The translations under genes were made by a program, and so were the position numbers. This document shows, piece by piece, positions 1 through 12,200 of a stretch of 64,000 nucleotides of DNA (positions are counted from its first letter, which is position 1; every line of letters starts with the position of its first letter). Below the pieces are notes generated by a model. That model was given only the letters and a program-made list of their open reading frames with translations, had not been told where the DNA came from and ran no database searches. This DNA is from Membranipora membranacea (taxonomy: Eukaryota > Bryozoa > Gymnolaemata > Cheilostomatida > Membraniporidae), in assembly GCA_914767715.1 (NCBI GenBank), contig OU612073.1:8062001-8126000 (forward strand). The letters run 5' to 3'.

Positions 1-185
1 TCGGACATTTACATAAATGCTGATGAGCCAATGCCATCTTTCACATCATTCAAACAAAATCATGGCAATCATATTTAACTTGAAAAAACATTTACGTTAT
101 CAACTGTAATGTTAAGATTTGAGAGTGAGTGTAGCAACATTGTTTTGTAAAATGATGTTAACATCAATCTATTTTCCTTTTGCAG

Positions 186-748
186 AAAAAAGAAGTGCCT
201 CAATATTCATGGGCAAGGAAGAAGCAAACATCATTTTACGAAACAAAAGAGAGATGGAAGTAGGAATTGTATGTGAGTGCTGTATAAACAGGTGCAATTC
301 TCACGAATTACAACAGTATTGTGCATCATCATCATCGCGTAGAAGGAGATCTTTGAAGTCGATCGTTGCAGGTGTGTCTCAACCACCCACAATCTTCACT
401 GAGGAAATCGTTGATAAAATATATGAAGAGATCGCTGAAGACAAATATACAGACACCGATAGCCAACAGGAGACTGTGAAACTTCAAATTATTGAAGAAA
501 ACAAACGGGAGAATATTATACTATCTATCACAGGTAAAGAAGAACTGACAAGAACTCAGCAACAAAAGAAACCATATAACAGTGACAGAGTATCATTCGC
601 TTCAGGTCACGACTCAGACAGCAGCAGCAGTGACACTGGCAAACTCATATCAAAATCACTTATAGCTAATAAACGCGTACATAGGCATCATAAAATGACT
701 CAGAGAAAGCATCACAAAACAAAAGTTGGCCAATACACTAGATCCTGA
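186..748 (+). CDS. insulin-like peptide precursor, last coding exon (partial)
   Basis: The exon opens after a pyrimidine-rich 3' splice site ending TTTTGCAG at 185 and stops with TGA at 746-748. The A-chain signature GIVCECCINRCNSHELQQYC lies at 263-322, with the insulin pattern CC-x3-C-x8-C and the usual Leu and Tyr before the last Cys. It has an extra Cys at A4 (GIVC), as in molluscan and other eight-cysteine insulins. A Lys-Arg site (245-250) precedes the A-chain and an Arg-rich site RRRR (338-349) follows it. After that comes an unusually long, acidic, Ser- and Lys-rich tail of 132 residues, comparable in position to the E domain of IGFs. The upstream intron is phase 1, like the conserved insulin intron within the C-peptide. 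Signal peptide and B-chain must lie left of the window. Secreted hormone acting through a receptor tyrosine kinase is the family role; the actual ligand class is inferred. Confidence 0.85.
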
Positions 749-843
749 GTCTGTGCAAAAACTAGTCTGTTGTAAATTATATTTCTCAGGTCTTTATCTT
801 TTGTCCGTAAGACACAATCAATCTGCTGATCACTGTGCGAACA

Positions 844-874
844 GGGAGGGTGGGAGGGTGTCCCACCCTCCCTG
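844..874. mobile_element. 31-bp fold-back insertion with 9-bp flanking duplication in the insulin-like 3' UTR
   Basis: A 14-bp inverted repeat pairs 842-855 with 861-874 around the loop GGGTG. The 9-mer GTGCGAACA occurs exactly on both sides (835-843 and 875-883), so the 31 bp between them look like an insertion with target duplication. The top strand at 844-858 is GGGAGGGTGGGAGGG, a canonical four-run G-quadruplex motif that competes with the hairpin. Confidence 0.7.
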
Positions 875-1250
875 GTGCGAACAGTGTTCAGATTCAGACT
901 CAAACAAATCAGTCTATTGTACACTACTACGAAAATTGTGTGAACTGATGACGTTGCGCTGGACTCAATGTCAATGCGTCAGCTACCCAAGTATTAACTT
1001 TTATCTGTGATCTGTTATTTTGTTGTAAATACTAATTTATTTTTATACTGTTAATTTGTCATAATTTTGTTAATACCATAATGATTTTAATTTATTCTTT
1101 TTACCCTTAATACTGTGCAGTGAAATGTTGTTATCTTCGTTTAAAATGAAGTTCTATTTTGTTGTTGAGCATTTATATGTGTACAACTTGTTGTGTCCAA
1201 CACATTCTTTGTGAATCGACTGGTGCAAATCTTCATTCCAGTGGCCATGA

Positions 1251-1256
1251 AATAAA
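1251..1256 (+). other. poly-A signal AATAAA of the insulin-like gene
   Basis: First canonical AATAAA after the stop at 748. It gives a 3' UTR of about 520 bases that contains the fold-back hairpin. Confidence 0.6.
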
Positions 1257-1275
1257 ATATTAAAACCTTACTCAA

Positions 1276-4200
1276 AGTATACTGCAATTACTTATTACTG
1301 TATCACATAGCTGTTGGGGCATAACTCAAATTGTTGCTCGGTCAAAAAACAAGCTTGCTGTGTGGTATTCTATCACTGATCCAATCACGCCATGCAGTGA
1401 CAAGACAAATTTTCTCTTGCCCAAGATCTTAAGATCAATTATGACTTTAATATCATATAACCTTTAAGCCGTCATATGGCGTAGTCTCCTACTCGCTCGC
1501 TCTCTCTGACATCACGGATTGTAGGCTAGGATTTATGATTATAATGTGACAGGATGTAAATACAGGCGTCAAAACTGCCAACAATGAAAATTTTGTACCA
1601 AAATTACTGTTTTCGTTTCGTCAAAATATTCCTTCACCTTAATTACAGCTTTGGCAGGGGTTATGTTATGGTCACAGAGATAAGATACAGTGATTGGAGG
1701 AAAAGGCCAGCTGAACGCCATTCGTGGTCATCTAACCCATTATATTTAAGTTTAGGTTTAGCAGCCTCGGGGAAGGCTCTGGCATGGGAAACGTTACATT
1801 GCCATTCGCTTGGTAGGTGATATGCCGGTATACGGCAAACTAATCATGGGGACAATCCACAAATGCTATGCCACGGAGTTACGCATTCACAAATCACAGC
1901 AGTGTGCCTCGTCCGACCTTCAGGGCTACAGCCTATAAAACACGATAAAACAGTTGGACAAAATTTGGTAGTATGTCACTTTATGTGTGTGCAGCTGCAC
2001 AGTTAAGGGGCCCATGTAGTCATTATGGACTCGGCACTCGGTGTCGAGTTTCAATCCAGGCCTCAGTACCATAATTTTTAAGAATGTATCGTTGTAAAAG
2101 CCGTAGCAGCAGACGGTGGGACGGTTTAAAAACAGGAAATGTGGGGATGAATGGCCTCCTATTACTAGCGGGCTGAGTTAATTTCCATAGTAGCATGCAG
2201 GGTTTCAAATTGCATTTTAAGCTTGCCCTAAAGCATTTCGATGCAGGCAATGCGGTAACAAAAGATATTTAAATACACCGGCAGTACTAAAATACTGTCA
2301 TTGGCGGTGAACTGGTAAGGTGTTATCATCTAGGCCAGTAGTAGGTCATCCGAGCTTCTATATCTCCAGTATTATAAAAACGCTACTCTCTGATAGCCAG
2401 CACAAGCAATAACATTACCCAGTGTGTATCACTATAAAATTATCTTGTAGTATAAGGACAGCAGAGCCATAGCTTCACATCTTGCCCGGGTCTTGATTAC
2501 TAAGAATTTTTTGTTCCGTTTTCCCAGGGTCCAACAACAAACGCTTATCTACATAGTTGCCGCCACATAAAAGCAACGCTAGATAGACTGAGCCTTTTTC
2601 ACTCATTATTATACGACCATTCATCAACATGCATCCCAAGGGGGCTACCTATGAATGTACATTTGAGCCTTGCAGCGGGCTGACCTGAAATATTTGCAAA
2701 CCAATTTTACAGAGTCTTATGCGTAGAATGCATCTTGCAAAGTCGGCAATAAGATACATCATAAACAACTCAATTTTAAGACTCATGTTACTTTGCAGAC
2801 AATCGGGACAATTGGGACAAGAATGTAAAAACATGCCAAGAACACTTGGTGTACTTTTTCATGCCGTTCTTTGCCCAAGGTCGGATATTGGTATGTAGAA
2901 GCAGGGGAGATAAGTTGAGTAAGTCAAGCCCGATATTTGCTAAGCTTGTAAGCAAGTCAACAATACGAGCCCAGTTTTTTTACAACTACATCAAATGAGC
3001 AAACGATGAACATCAACCTCCGGCTAAATTACTCAATCTTGAGCATCTTATATTTTGAGTGCCAAACAAGGAAACGAAGACAAATATAAATTAAAAATGA
3101 ACCAATTCATCTCACGTTGATTGAATTAATGAAGACTGAAAGTATTAATAATATTTGATGAGCGAAATTTGAATGAGAATCAATTCAGATCAGGTGCAGA
3201 AATTGAAAATCTGCAAAGCTAACATGAGGTTTGAAGAGATGTTTTCCTTTGTAGGGGAAACCACATTGTATCCTTGTCAAGTGCATACCTTAGCAGGCCC
3301 GTAGTTCTGGGGGAGATAGGGACGCTCTGCCTTTCCTAGAATGCTGAATAGAGTGGCTTAAAAATACTGTAATTGAATATTCCATGTCAGAATCTGCTCA
3401 TCTGTAACTTCCATTTGCTATTGATATCGCTTTGGAGGCCGGGGACTGGGGACGCAGGAGGAACTTACAATACCCAACCTGATGTTACTTCACACCCTCA
3501 AGGATTTTCGCCTCCCCTACCATTTTTCCTCAACTATACGGCCCTGCTTAGATCATCTATTGCCTTACAGATTTGTGAATGACAGATGAATATGTACCCA
3601 TAGAAGCTGGGGATTCCTGTTCTCGTTAATCAAGATTATTCTAATCGGTGTCTATATTGCCAATAAAACAATGGCTAACCTCACGATAGTTATGTCTGCC
3701 ACTCTTAAACCAAATTAAATTTTCAAGCTTTATCAGCAGCCCACTAACAATAGAATGAAAAGTGTTTTCTGCCACCTTTGTGGTTGAGAATGTAGGCTAA
3801 TTTTTCAATTAATGAATTAATTGTGATAGCTAACATTCACGGAATGAGGAAATAATTCCGGTTTAATTATACGTCTCAAGTACACAGGCCGCTGGTGCAT
3901 TGAACTTCAGACTCTCAGCAATGAATAATGATAATCTTTTCTTGACTTCTTCAAAAGCATCAGGATATACATGCTGGTGATCATGGTGCACGTGAAAAAA
4001 TGCGGGTCAAAGATTTGGAGATAAAATGAGCACCAGAAGTATTCAACAGGTATGGCCCCGATTATGTTCCAAAGTCTATCGTATCAAGATTAGGATTATG
4101 AAAGGTAACAAAGTTTAATCCATCTGCAGCTTATCAGGGAAATCTGTGACATTCGAGTTTTCATGTCATCTAATACAGCGAGTTCCCCACTCGCCAATGG

Positions 4201-6191
4201 TAGGCTGAGTGCTCCCAAAATTTACATTTAGGATTACCAACAATGACTCGGTCAATATATGTGATAAAAACCTCTGAAAAGAAAAACAACATTCTAGACT
4301 ATGGAATATGGACTCGATCCTTTCAAATGACGGTGTTTTTTCCTGATCAAATATGAACTGTAACATTTCAAAGAAGTTTATCTGTGTGGGCTCTTCGCTG
4401 AATCATAGAGGGCGAGCCAACGAGAAACTAACCTATGGTTACTGGCTACTGGTCAAAATGACTTACATTCAAATGATCCTTCAGAAATTAAGGTCCGTCA
4501 AAAATCAGGGGCAAAAACCCCATTATCTTTATGTGGTTTCAATCTGTGAATGAGTGTTGCAGTTGAGACATTGATGCTTAGGTAAACCGCAGTATGTCCG
4601 CCAACTTAAATAGTAATGGCTACGATAAGGTTGTTTGATTGGTCAACAAACCTCCCATACTCTTTGCTGTTAGTCAAATGTTTCATAAATGCGGAGCGAA
4701 AATTTGGATTGAGCTTGTCATCTCACTCTAAAAAGGTATGAATTGAGTTGACTAAATACGGGTATTACTAACACTGCTTTTGATGTGAGATATCATCATA
4801 TCCGCTGGTCAATTCTATGCGAGCATAAATGAAGAATGGTCCATCAAGTTTTGCTCGTTAGGTCCTGCATTGACCGTTTTATGACGGGCCATCATTCGAA
4901 ATTTAGGAGCACATCACCACATCTACTGAAACTGATTGAGAATAGGACCGGCTGTAAATTGCAGGTGTCACTCCAAGCAATGGCCTGAGCAGATTTTATA
5001 TTTATTCCCGCCCAACTTGGAGGAAACAAACAAAGACATTATTTTGCAGTTGAATCATTTGATATTGATGAAATCACACACATTTGGTGGTCTTGAAGCC
5101 ACTTCAATAGCCAAAAAAAGTGTTTTTATATCAAAAATTCATCAAAATATAAGGCCTCGAGGAGGCCGCCGATTTAGTTTGACCTGTGTCTGATCCAATT
5201 CAAGGTTTCGGTGATCAGTCTGGCTATTAAATGATTAGTTTTTACAATCAAGAGGTAAAACAACAAAAGTTACCGCCATCAGATTCGCCGTTATTTATTT
5301 GGTTTAATTTCGCTGCGGTCAGGATCCAAGGATAGATATACACTTGGTAGATGCTAAATAAATTTCTAATTGATTCCGTGTTGTTGACACTTATTCGAGG
5401 GTGTGGCAAGTGACACCCCGTAGAACTCCCTTGACACAACAAATCTAGACAGGGAGCACGAATCTTGGGGCTCAGACTAAGACAACAAGGTATGCTACTG
5501 TGCAGAATATTGCTGATTAGCGTTATACAATCTTTATGAGGGCAGTGAAGCTAATCAGAGTTTATGTTTATATAAAAAAAACATTTTATTAGAAGAAAAT
5601 GGATAAAAAGTGGACGGATAGTTGAACCGGTCAGACAAAATGATGCAAACGGACACTCCCATCAGTTCCCAGACCATATGGACGGCGTGACAAAAATGTA
5701 GATGAGCATGGGCAGGAGTTAGAAAAGTATCAATTTCACTGACGTAAAATTTCAAGTGAAGCAAAAAATAGCGTGTGAAAAATGTAGCGATTATGTAGAG
5801 ATTGGCCATCACTAAGGGTGTTTGATGTACATTAGACCTACTTATGGAAAACCTAATACTATCATAGTGGAGAGCTTAATGCAAAATAAAAACTAGAAAA
5901 CATCAACAGAATTATAAGGGAAGAAAACAAAAAGTCGCACAACAAATAATTTATAGTAGAAAAACTGCTACAACAGCACAACACTTCTTCAAGACTATCT
6001 TAAAGATGACAATAACGATAAACTTAGCACTCTATGTATTCTATATATTATGTTGGAGTCTATGGAAACACCTTGGTTTGAGTGACGAAGGTATAATGAT
6101 TCTAGAATGTTGATTGTAAAATGTAACGATTGTGGAATTATGACTATATAATGTTGAAAGGTTGTCCCGATCAAGCCAAAGAAGCAGCTTT
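1276..6191. other. intergenic region between the insulin-like gene and CAPS2-like
   Basis: No coding exon with a credible motif and matching splice sites was found in either strand. Near 2007-2080 a stretch ends in a weak B-box-like GAGTTTCAATCC and could be an old SINE. The reading frames here are short and unconserved in appearance. A TTTATT at 5585-5590 (AATAAA on the minus strand) is the nearest candidate poly-A signal for the CAPS2-like gene, about 600 bases past its stop. Confidence 0.5.
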
Positions 6192-6259
6192 TTAAAGTCC
6201 CCAGCAGTTTCGCAGAATATTCACAAACTCCTCATCTTCATCGACGCCAACAGACAGAC
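6192..6259 (-). CDS. CAPS2: CAPS2-like exon 15 (stop)
   Basis: Residues 510-531, LSVGVDEDEEFVNILRNCWG plus Leu, then TAA at 6194-6192. The VDEDEEFVNIL...WGL ending is typical of calcyphosin C-termini. Acceptor TCCATAG. Confidence 0.88.
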
Positions 6260-9200
6260 CTATGGATATAAAAACGTACTACATATTATTACATAACGTC
6301 ACCCCAATAATGGCTGCTTTTCCTTGCAGTTAGACTCCCACACTCATTGCTCTCTCTCTTGATTTCTTCAATTGTGCCAAACCTGAAAATACGGATACTC
6401 TTCCCGCCAGATTCTGTGTGGTGATTCAATTGTGTTGAGGATCCACTTAAAACTTCAAATGCACCTGAACCTACCTGACCATATTTGACACAACAAGAGT
6501 GCATGGAAAGAACATGTGCAGGGAAAAAGCATTGTATAAAGCCCAATTAAATTTTTCAGGGTGTAGACTTGACCGTGGCAATGCAATTTGTTCGAGGGAA
6601 TGACCCTTCGCTTGGTGTTAAAATGATCAACTTTAAATGCCACACTCGCAGCTGTTAAGAAGAAAGTCGAGGAAAATTTCCAAGATTTTCCAACCAGACA
6701 CAAATCTGATATAGCTCACAGTATCTAAGCTCTTTGCATCAGGATTCAGGTACTAAAGATGCCAATTTGTTTTGAACATTTCAAGACATACCCTTAATTA
6801 TTATGTTTCATTATATTTCAGTGCCATTGAATGAACTAATTCTTTCTTCCCAAATCTAAATTCTGGTATTATTCCAAGTCTATACAGAGTAAATGGTGCA
6901 ATAACTGTTTGATTACATTGGATGCAACATAGAAAAAAACACAGATTTTTACTTTTTAGGTAGATATCGGAGGCATATTCGATTGCTATTGGTCACCAAA
7001 GTGATGGGTGACATGTTAGAAGCGCTAAGAACAAAATATCAGCGTTTCCAACACAAAATTCTCAAACGGACAGCACGGTAAAATACAAATAGTCTTGGCA
7101 TCAATACACAGATATTCTGATAGATGCCTATAGATGCAGCTAAATAATTTTGAGGACTAAGTCCTCTTTTCCTATTGGGCCGATAAGAGGATTATCGATT
7201 TTTTCACATTTCTAATTATGCCATGAGTCTCTGTCAGCCAACATGAAGGATTTATTCGTGAAATCTGTGAGAAACTGGGAATTATCCAGCTGGTTATGTA
7301 ATAATATGGCCAATTTTCACGCCTCTGTTTGAGCTTTGCTCTAAAATTAGAGTGTTCGAGGAACAAATAAGGCCTACAGCATTGTAGGTTCAAGGCAAAA
7401 ACTGCGCTGTTCCCAATTGATTTGCATGTTACATGTTGTATACTGCAATAAGATACTCTTCAACAGTTCCCACATAGTCATATTATGCCATTGACAATAA
7501 TATTACCAAATAAATGATTCTTAATGTTTTTCGATATATATTATTAGCTTCTGGTAATTGGAACAGCGGAAGTTCATACACAGGGGAAATCCCTGAATGG
7601 AAAGCAAAAAGCCAAAAAAATTCACAGCCTATGTCAACTGACAATTCATGAATTTTACTTTATACAACTTCATCACATCTACTTTCATCTGGAGGTCTGA
7701 GCAAACATTTGGAAGATCAAACAGATAGTTAAATACCTTTTCTACCCATTCTCAATCAAAATCAGCAACTAATGCAAATGCTAATGGTCTATACTGGGGT
7801 TTTCTCTCTTTTCTTAAAAGAGGTATTAAGCCACAGTTATGTCTGACCCTGCACAACATTAGCCACAAGGTTTTGTTTGTATTGTCTTTAATAATTAATA
7901 TGGGCATTAGTGATGATAAAAATCTCTCAGATTCTTCTTGCAGCAAACTGGCATGAGTAAATACGAAATTGCATTCGAATTCCGTGTGGTTTCAAAGTCT
8001 TGCAAAAAATCACCGATATGTTTTTTTGAGTTCAACCGCAGATGCCCAGGATTCAAGCGCACATTCCGCTGTGGAACTGATAGTATAACCAAAGAGTATA
8101 ACCTTGGTATAACCTTTCCTCACTAGAAGAAACTTAGCTCATGTAAGCCAGAACCTAAAAGTATGCCAATGGAACAAGATTTTGCAAATTTTCATCAATT
8201 TCAGGACGCACATTTCTCGTTTTTAAATATGGACAAATCAAGGTTATTATAGTCTTTGTGGTCTTACCTTCATAATAATCCTCAAATTCAGGATAAGTTA
8301 TCTCTCCCTGGTTAACACAGTGAGACCACGAAGCTAGAAACTGCTCCGTCAATCCAATCTCGCTCATCTGACCTATAAGCAAGCGGAACAAAATACTCAA
8401 AATAAGATTCAAATAATTCACATCCATTAGATCACTGACCACACGGCCATCTAGGTATCATGACATTTTTCCAAGGCAGTCGGCACCTACCATTATATTA
8501 GCAGACGATTAACTTTATTAACAAAACAATCTTCTCGGCGGTGTAATAAACAAAAAAGGAAAATTTCCAGGTGATCTGTGTACATGGTTTGCCACTTTCC
8601 TGGTGGTGATCAGACATGGTAAATTAGCTATCACTCTGACCCTTATACAGTGCACGGTGTTAGGTTCAGTGACCAAAACAGAGCTAGTTAGCGGCTCACA
8701 CATATCCCCGACACCTAACTAGAACAGTCCCAATGTGGTACATGTCTAGCCTACCGATATTCTGATGTGATGTGTTCCTGGACAAGGCCACCTTACCAGC
8801 ACAGAAGGTTAAGCTGCCAGGGTTTTGTGGTTGCAGATTCATACAAATACCACCACAAGGCCTTGGCCTTAAGATTTTGCTCATGCATGCTTGATACCCA
8901 AACCATGCATCTCGGAGTTTACAATTCAGATAATAAAAGCAATGTTAAAATATAAATACACCATTAGGAAGTGTAGAATTTGTAGGATTGTTGAAGAGCG
9001 CTACGTATATGCGGCAATGTTATTGCTACATTACATTGAGACAGCCCAACTCTACTCGATGCATCAGATATTAAGATGGTGAATTATGTAAGAATACCTG
9101 AGCGAACCCATGGGTGCTTTGCTGCGTTGAAGAACTTTCTCATCAGATCTGCTGATATAACTCCTCTATGCATTGGGTCGATCTTCTGAAAAGCCTACAA

Positions 9201-12200
9201 GCATACATAAAAAGCAAAAAATAATAAAAAATGCATTATAATACACCACTTAGTAAGATTAATAAATATGGAAAAAAGATATCCCGGTATCTTAAAAGCT
9301 GAAGAGATACAACATGAATAAGATCTGAACTCTATTATAAATCATGGTGGATGATAAGCAGTTTCTGAGCCTTACCGCAACAAATCACAGGGGGTGTATG
9401 AGGATGGTTAGTAAGCATAGGAAATCAGCTGGGGACAACCGTAGCAACTACTGGATGGCGTTGTGTCATAGCGTGCAAGATCTTCACCTATCTGACATTT
9501 TTAGAACAATCCAGCCAGACAGTTTGGCGCAGAATCGGAATGAAAGTTATATAATATTGAAATTGAAAATTGTTTTAAGCAGGGCATCTCTGGGTCTCTG
9601 CCAACCAGACAGGGCAAGAAGTGAGATCAAGCAACAGAAAATTACTCTCAACGTCATACTATGGTACTTTTGTACTGGTGTTCCCTTCTGTGGTCACTTT
9701 GCAGAGCTTCTGTTGGTTGTTTCAGGTGGAATAGTCACCCTGATTTCATGTAGGACTGGTAAGTACTGGTACCAGCGCTTCCTGTTTTTTCAAACTAAGA
9801 ACTATTTTCACAGTTCGATATTGCTGACGTCTTTTTGAATGAAGAATAATTTAAAAAGTTGTAACCCCTGGAATATTTCCTGGATGGTGTTGGTAACGGG
9901 TTCACAGGATTACAAAAGGGTACGGGGTGTGTCAGCCAGCGGACAGATGAACTAGAGTAATATTAATTTTTGTAGGTGTTAAATCAGCATGAGCCGAGTG
10001 GGAGCAAAACAGGAAAAGCTCGAAGGGCATGAATGAGGCACACGTTGCAGATGACGGGGGGGGGGGGGGGAGTGGGTAGTGTCCAAATTAGCATCGGCCA
10101 TTTACAAATCCCTAGAAAAGTCATAACATGTCAAAACCTATTGTCTAATACTATCAGATGGTAATCATAGGTGACTATTTGGCAGTATTTTTAGCAGTTT
10201 GCAAAAAGTTTAGCCTCAGCGACAAAAAAGGCAGGATATCACTGACACCCTTATTAATTCAAACTATAAGTGAAAGAACTTAGGCTCAGGAAAGAGAGAT
10301 CAGATCAGATTTTGATGTACATTGAGAGGCTTATATGAAGGGTGCATTCAATCATATTAATTAGTGACTGCTGCAGTGTTTGGGTTGTCCATCACGTGCA
10401 CCACGAATCTTAATTTGTCTACATTATAGAATAAATCACGGATAAGATAGCCGCTGAGGTTTACCAGGTGAACATGGTGAACATTAAATCAGATCTGCCG
10501 TAAACAAGAAACCCCTCCTGTCCTCGCAACCGGCTTCTCAGCCCTGCCACTAATCCATCATTCCATCATGTTTGTTTTTCAGTTTCATAATTTCAGGCAG
10601 GATGGGAGGTATATCCCACCCACCCTGATTCCATCAGGTTTGTTTTCCAGTTTCTTATTTGTTTTCGTCAGAATTTCCATCTCGCCTACCTACTGTACTA
10701 TTGTTGGTAAAAAGTTTGTTTTTGAGTTGAAAAATTATGAATAATACTGAGAAATTATTAAAATTTATGTTATAATAAGTGATTTCAGGTACACAACTTG
10801 TAAACAAGGCTTGACCTCCGAGTTTAAACTTTTGTTCTGTTTAGTTCTGTGGCGAAATAAGAGGTTGTAAAGCGTTTGGAATGCTCAAATTGAGGCGCTT
10901 TCACCAGAAGACCAGAAAGATCTTGTCAACATGAGTGAGTGTTTGTCACAAACCTTGTATGTATATCCTTGCCAGCAAAAAATGACAAGGACGTGACATT
11001 CCTTTTCATCTTGTTTACTGTGGTTTTCAGTAGGTATCAGATTTATTTGTTAAAAATTTCAAATTTGATGTTTGGTAATATAAATCAATTAGCAAGAAGT
11101 GTGGTGTTGTGTACCACACTAATATCGCTATAGTGGGGTATCAATAAAAGAGTTGGGTGTGTAGAAGAGGATTTTATCATAGCGATATACATCAGAGAAA
11201 CGGTACCAGGTGGTGGTGGTATTTAGAGAGTATGGCCTTTACCAGACTGTCATAAAACAGGGAAGGTATTATTTTGACAACTACCACAGGTGCTCTCGGT
11301 TAAAGCCATCCCCTAAAGCTTGAGGATCAAGTATAATATTATTATTATTGTGAAGCTTTCAGCCAATGGTAATAGGAAAGAGAACCTTCAAGGATTTCCG
11401 ATAGCTGTGCGAGTTTACCATTGATAGGAAGAGGAAACCACAATCCGGATGTAGAAGAAGGAGAGAAGGGAGAGAGGGAACACGTGTAACAGGTTGTGTT
11501 AGAAATTAGATCATCAATGTAGGAAAGCAGCGCTACAGCTTAGGAAAAGCAGCTATCCTATATATTTGGCCTTACAAAAATTACCCCAATCCTATGGAAA
11601 ATATGGTGTGTGCAGCCCAGTCCTTTACATCCAATCATATTCAATTACAAGACTTACCTTTCTGACAAAGTTCTTTCTGAGTTCGGACATAGTACCGATG
11701 AAACTTCTGATAAATTCACCATAATCTAAAACGCCATCGCCATTCTGATCGACGACAGCCCACATTCTTTCAAACTCCTGCAATAAACAGTAAATACAAT
11801 TGTAATTCTGGGTTTGAGCTGTGTAAGAGCATTTGAGGAACATAGCATAAATGATGATGTACTCCCCCCTCCCTCAACCTCAAAACAGCCAGAATCCCGA
11901 CCTATGACAGACAGACCCGTGCAACCCCTGCCTGTGGGAGGGGGTGGGTATAAAGTGCATAAATCGAACCCAATTGCAAGTAAAGATGATCAAACCTAAT
12001 GGATGATATAATACATGTCAGCACCACCCCTCTGTCAGTGGGGAAGGGGGGGGGGTCGTTGACGTTGGTTTATTTTATTGTATCAATGAGAATGTTGTCC
12101 TTTCTAGTTTAGAGATACTACATGTAACAGAAGTATACCAATCAGGGCGGGCAATGAGACATGCTGAAGTTCTGGTCTGGTTAGAAACCACCATCCTGTA

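Noticed and set aside
2007-2080. tRNA gene or SINE
   Set aside because: Only a weak B-box-like motif and no convincing A box or cloverleaf; at most an old SINE relic.
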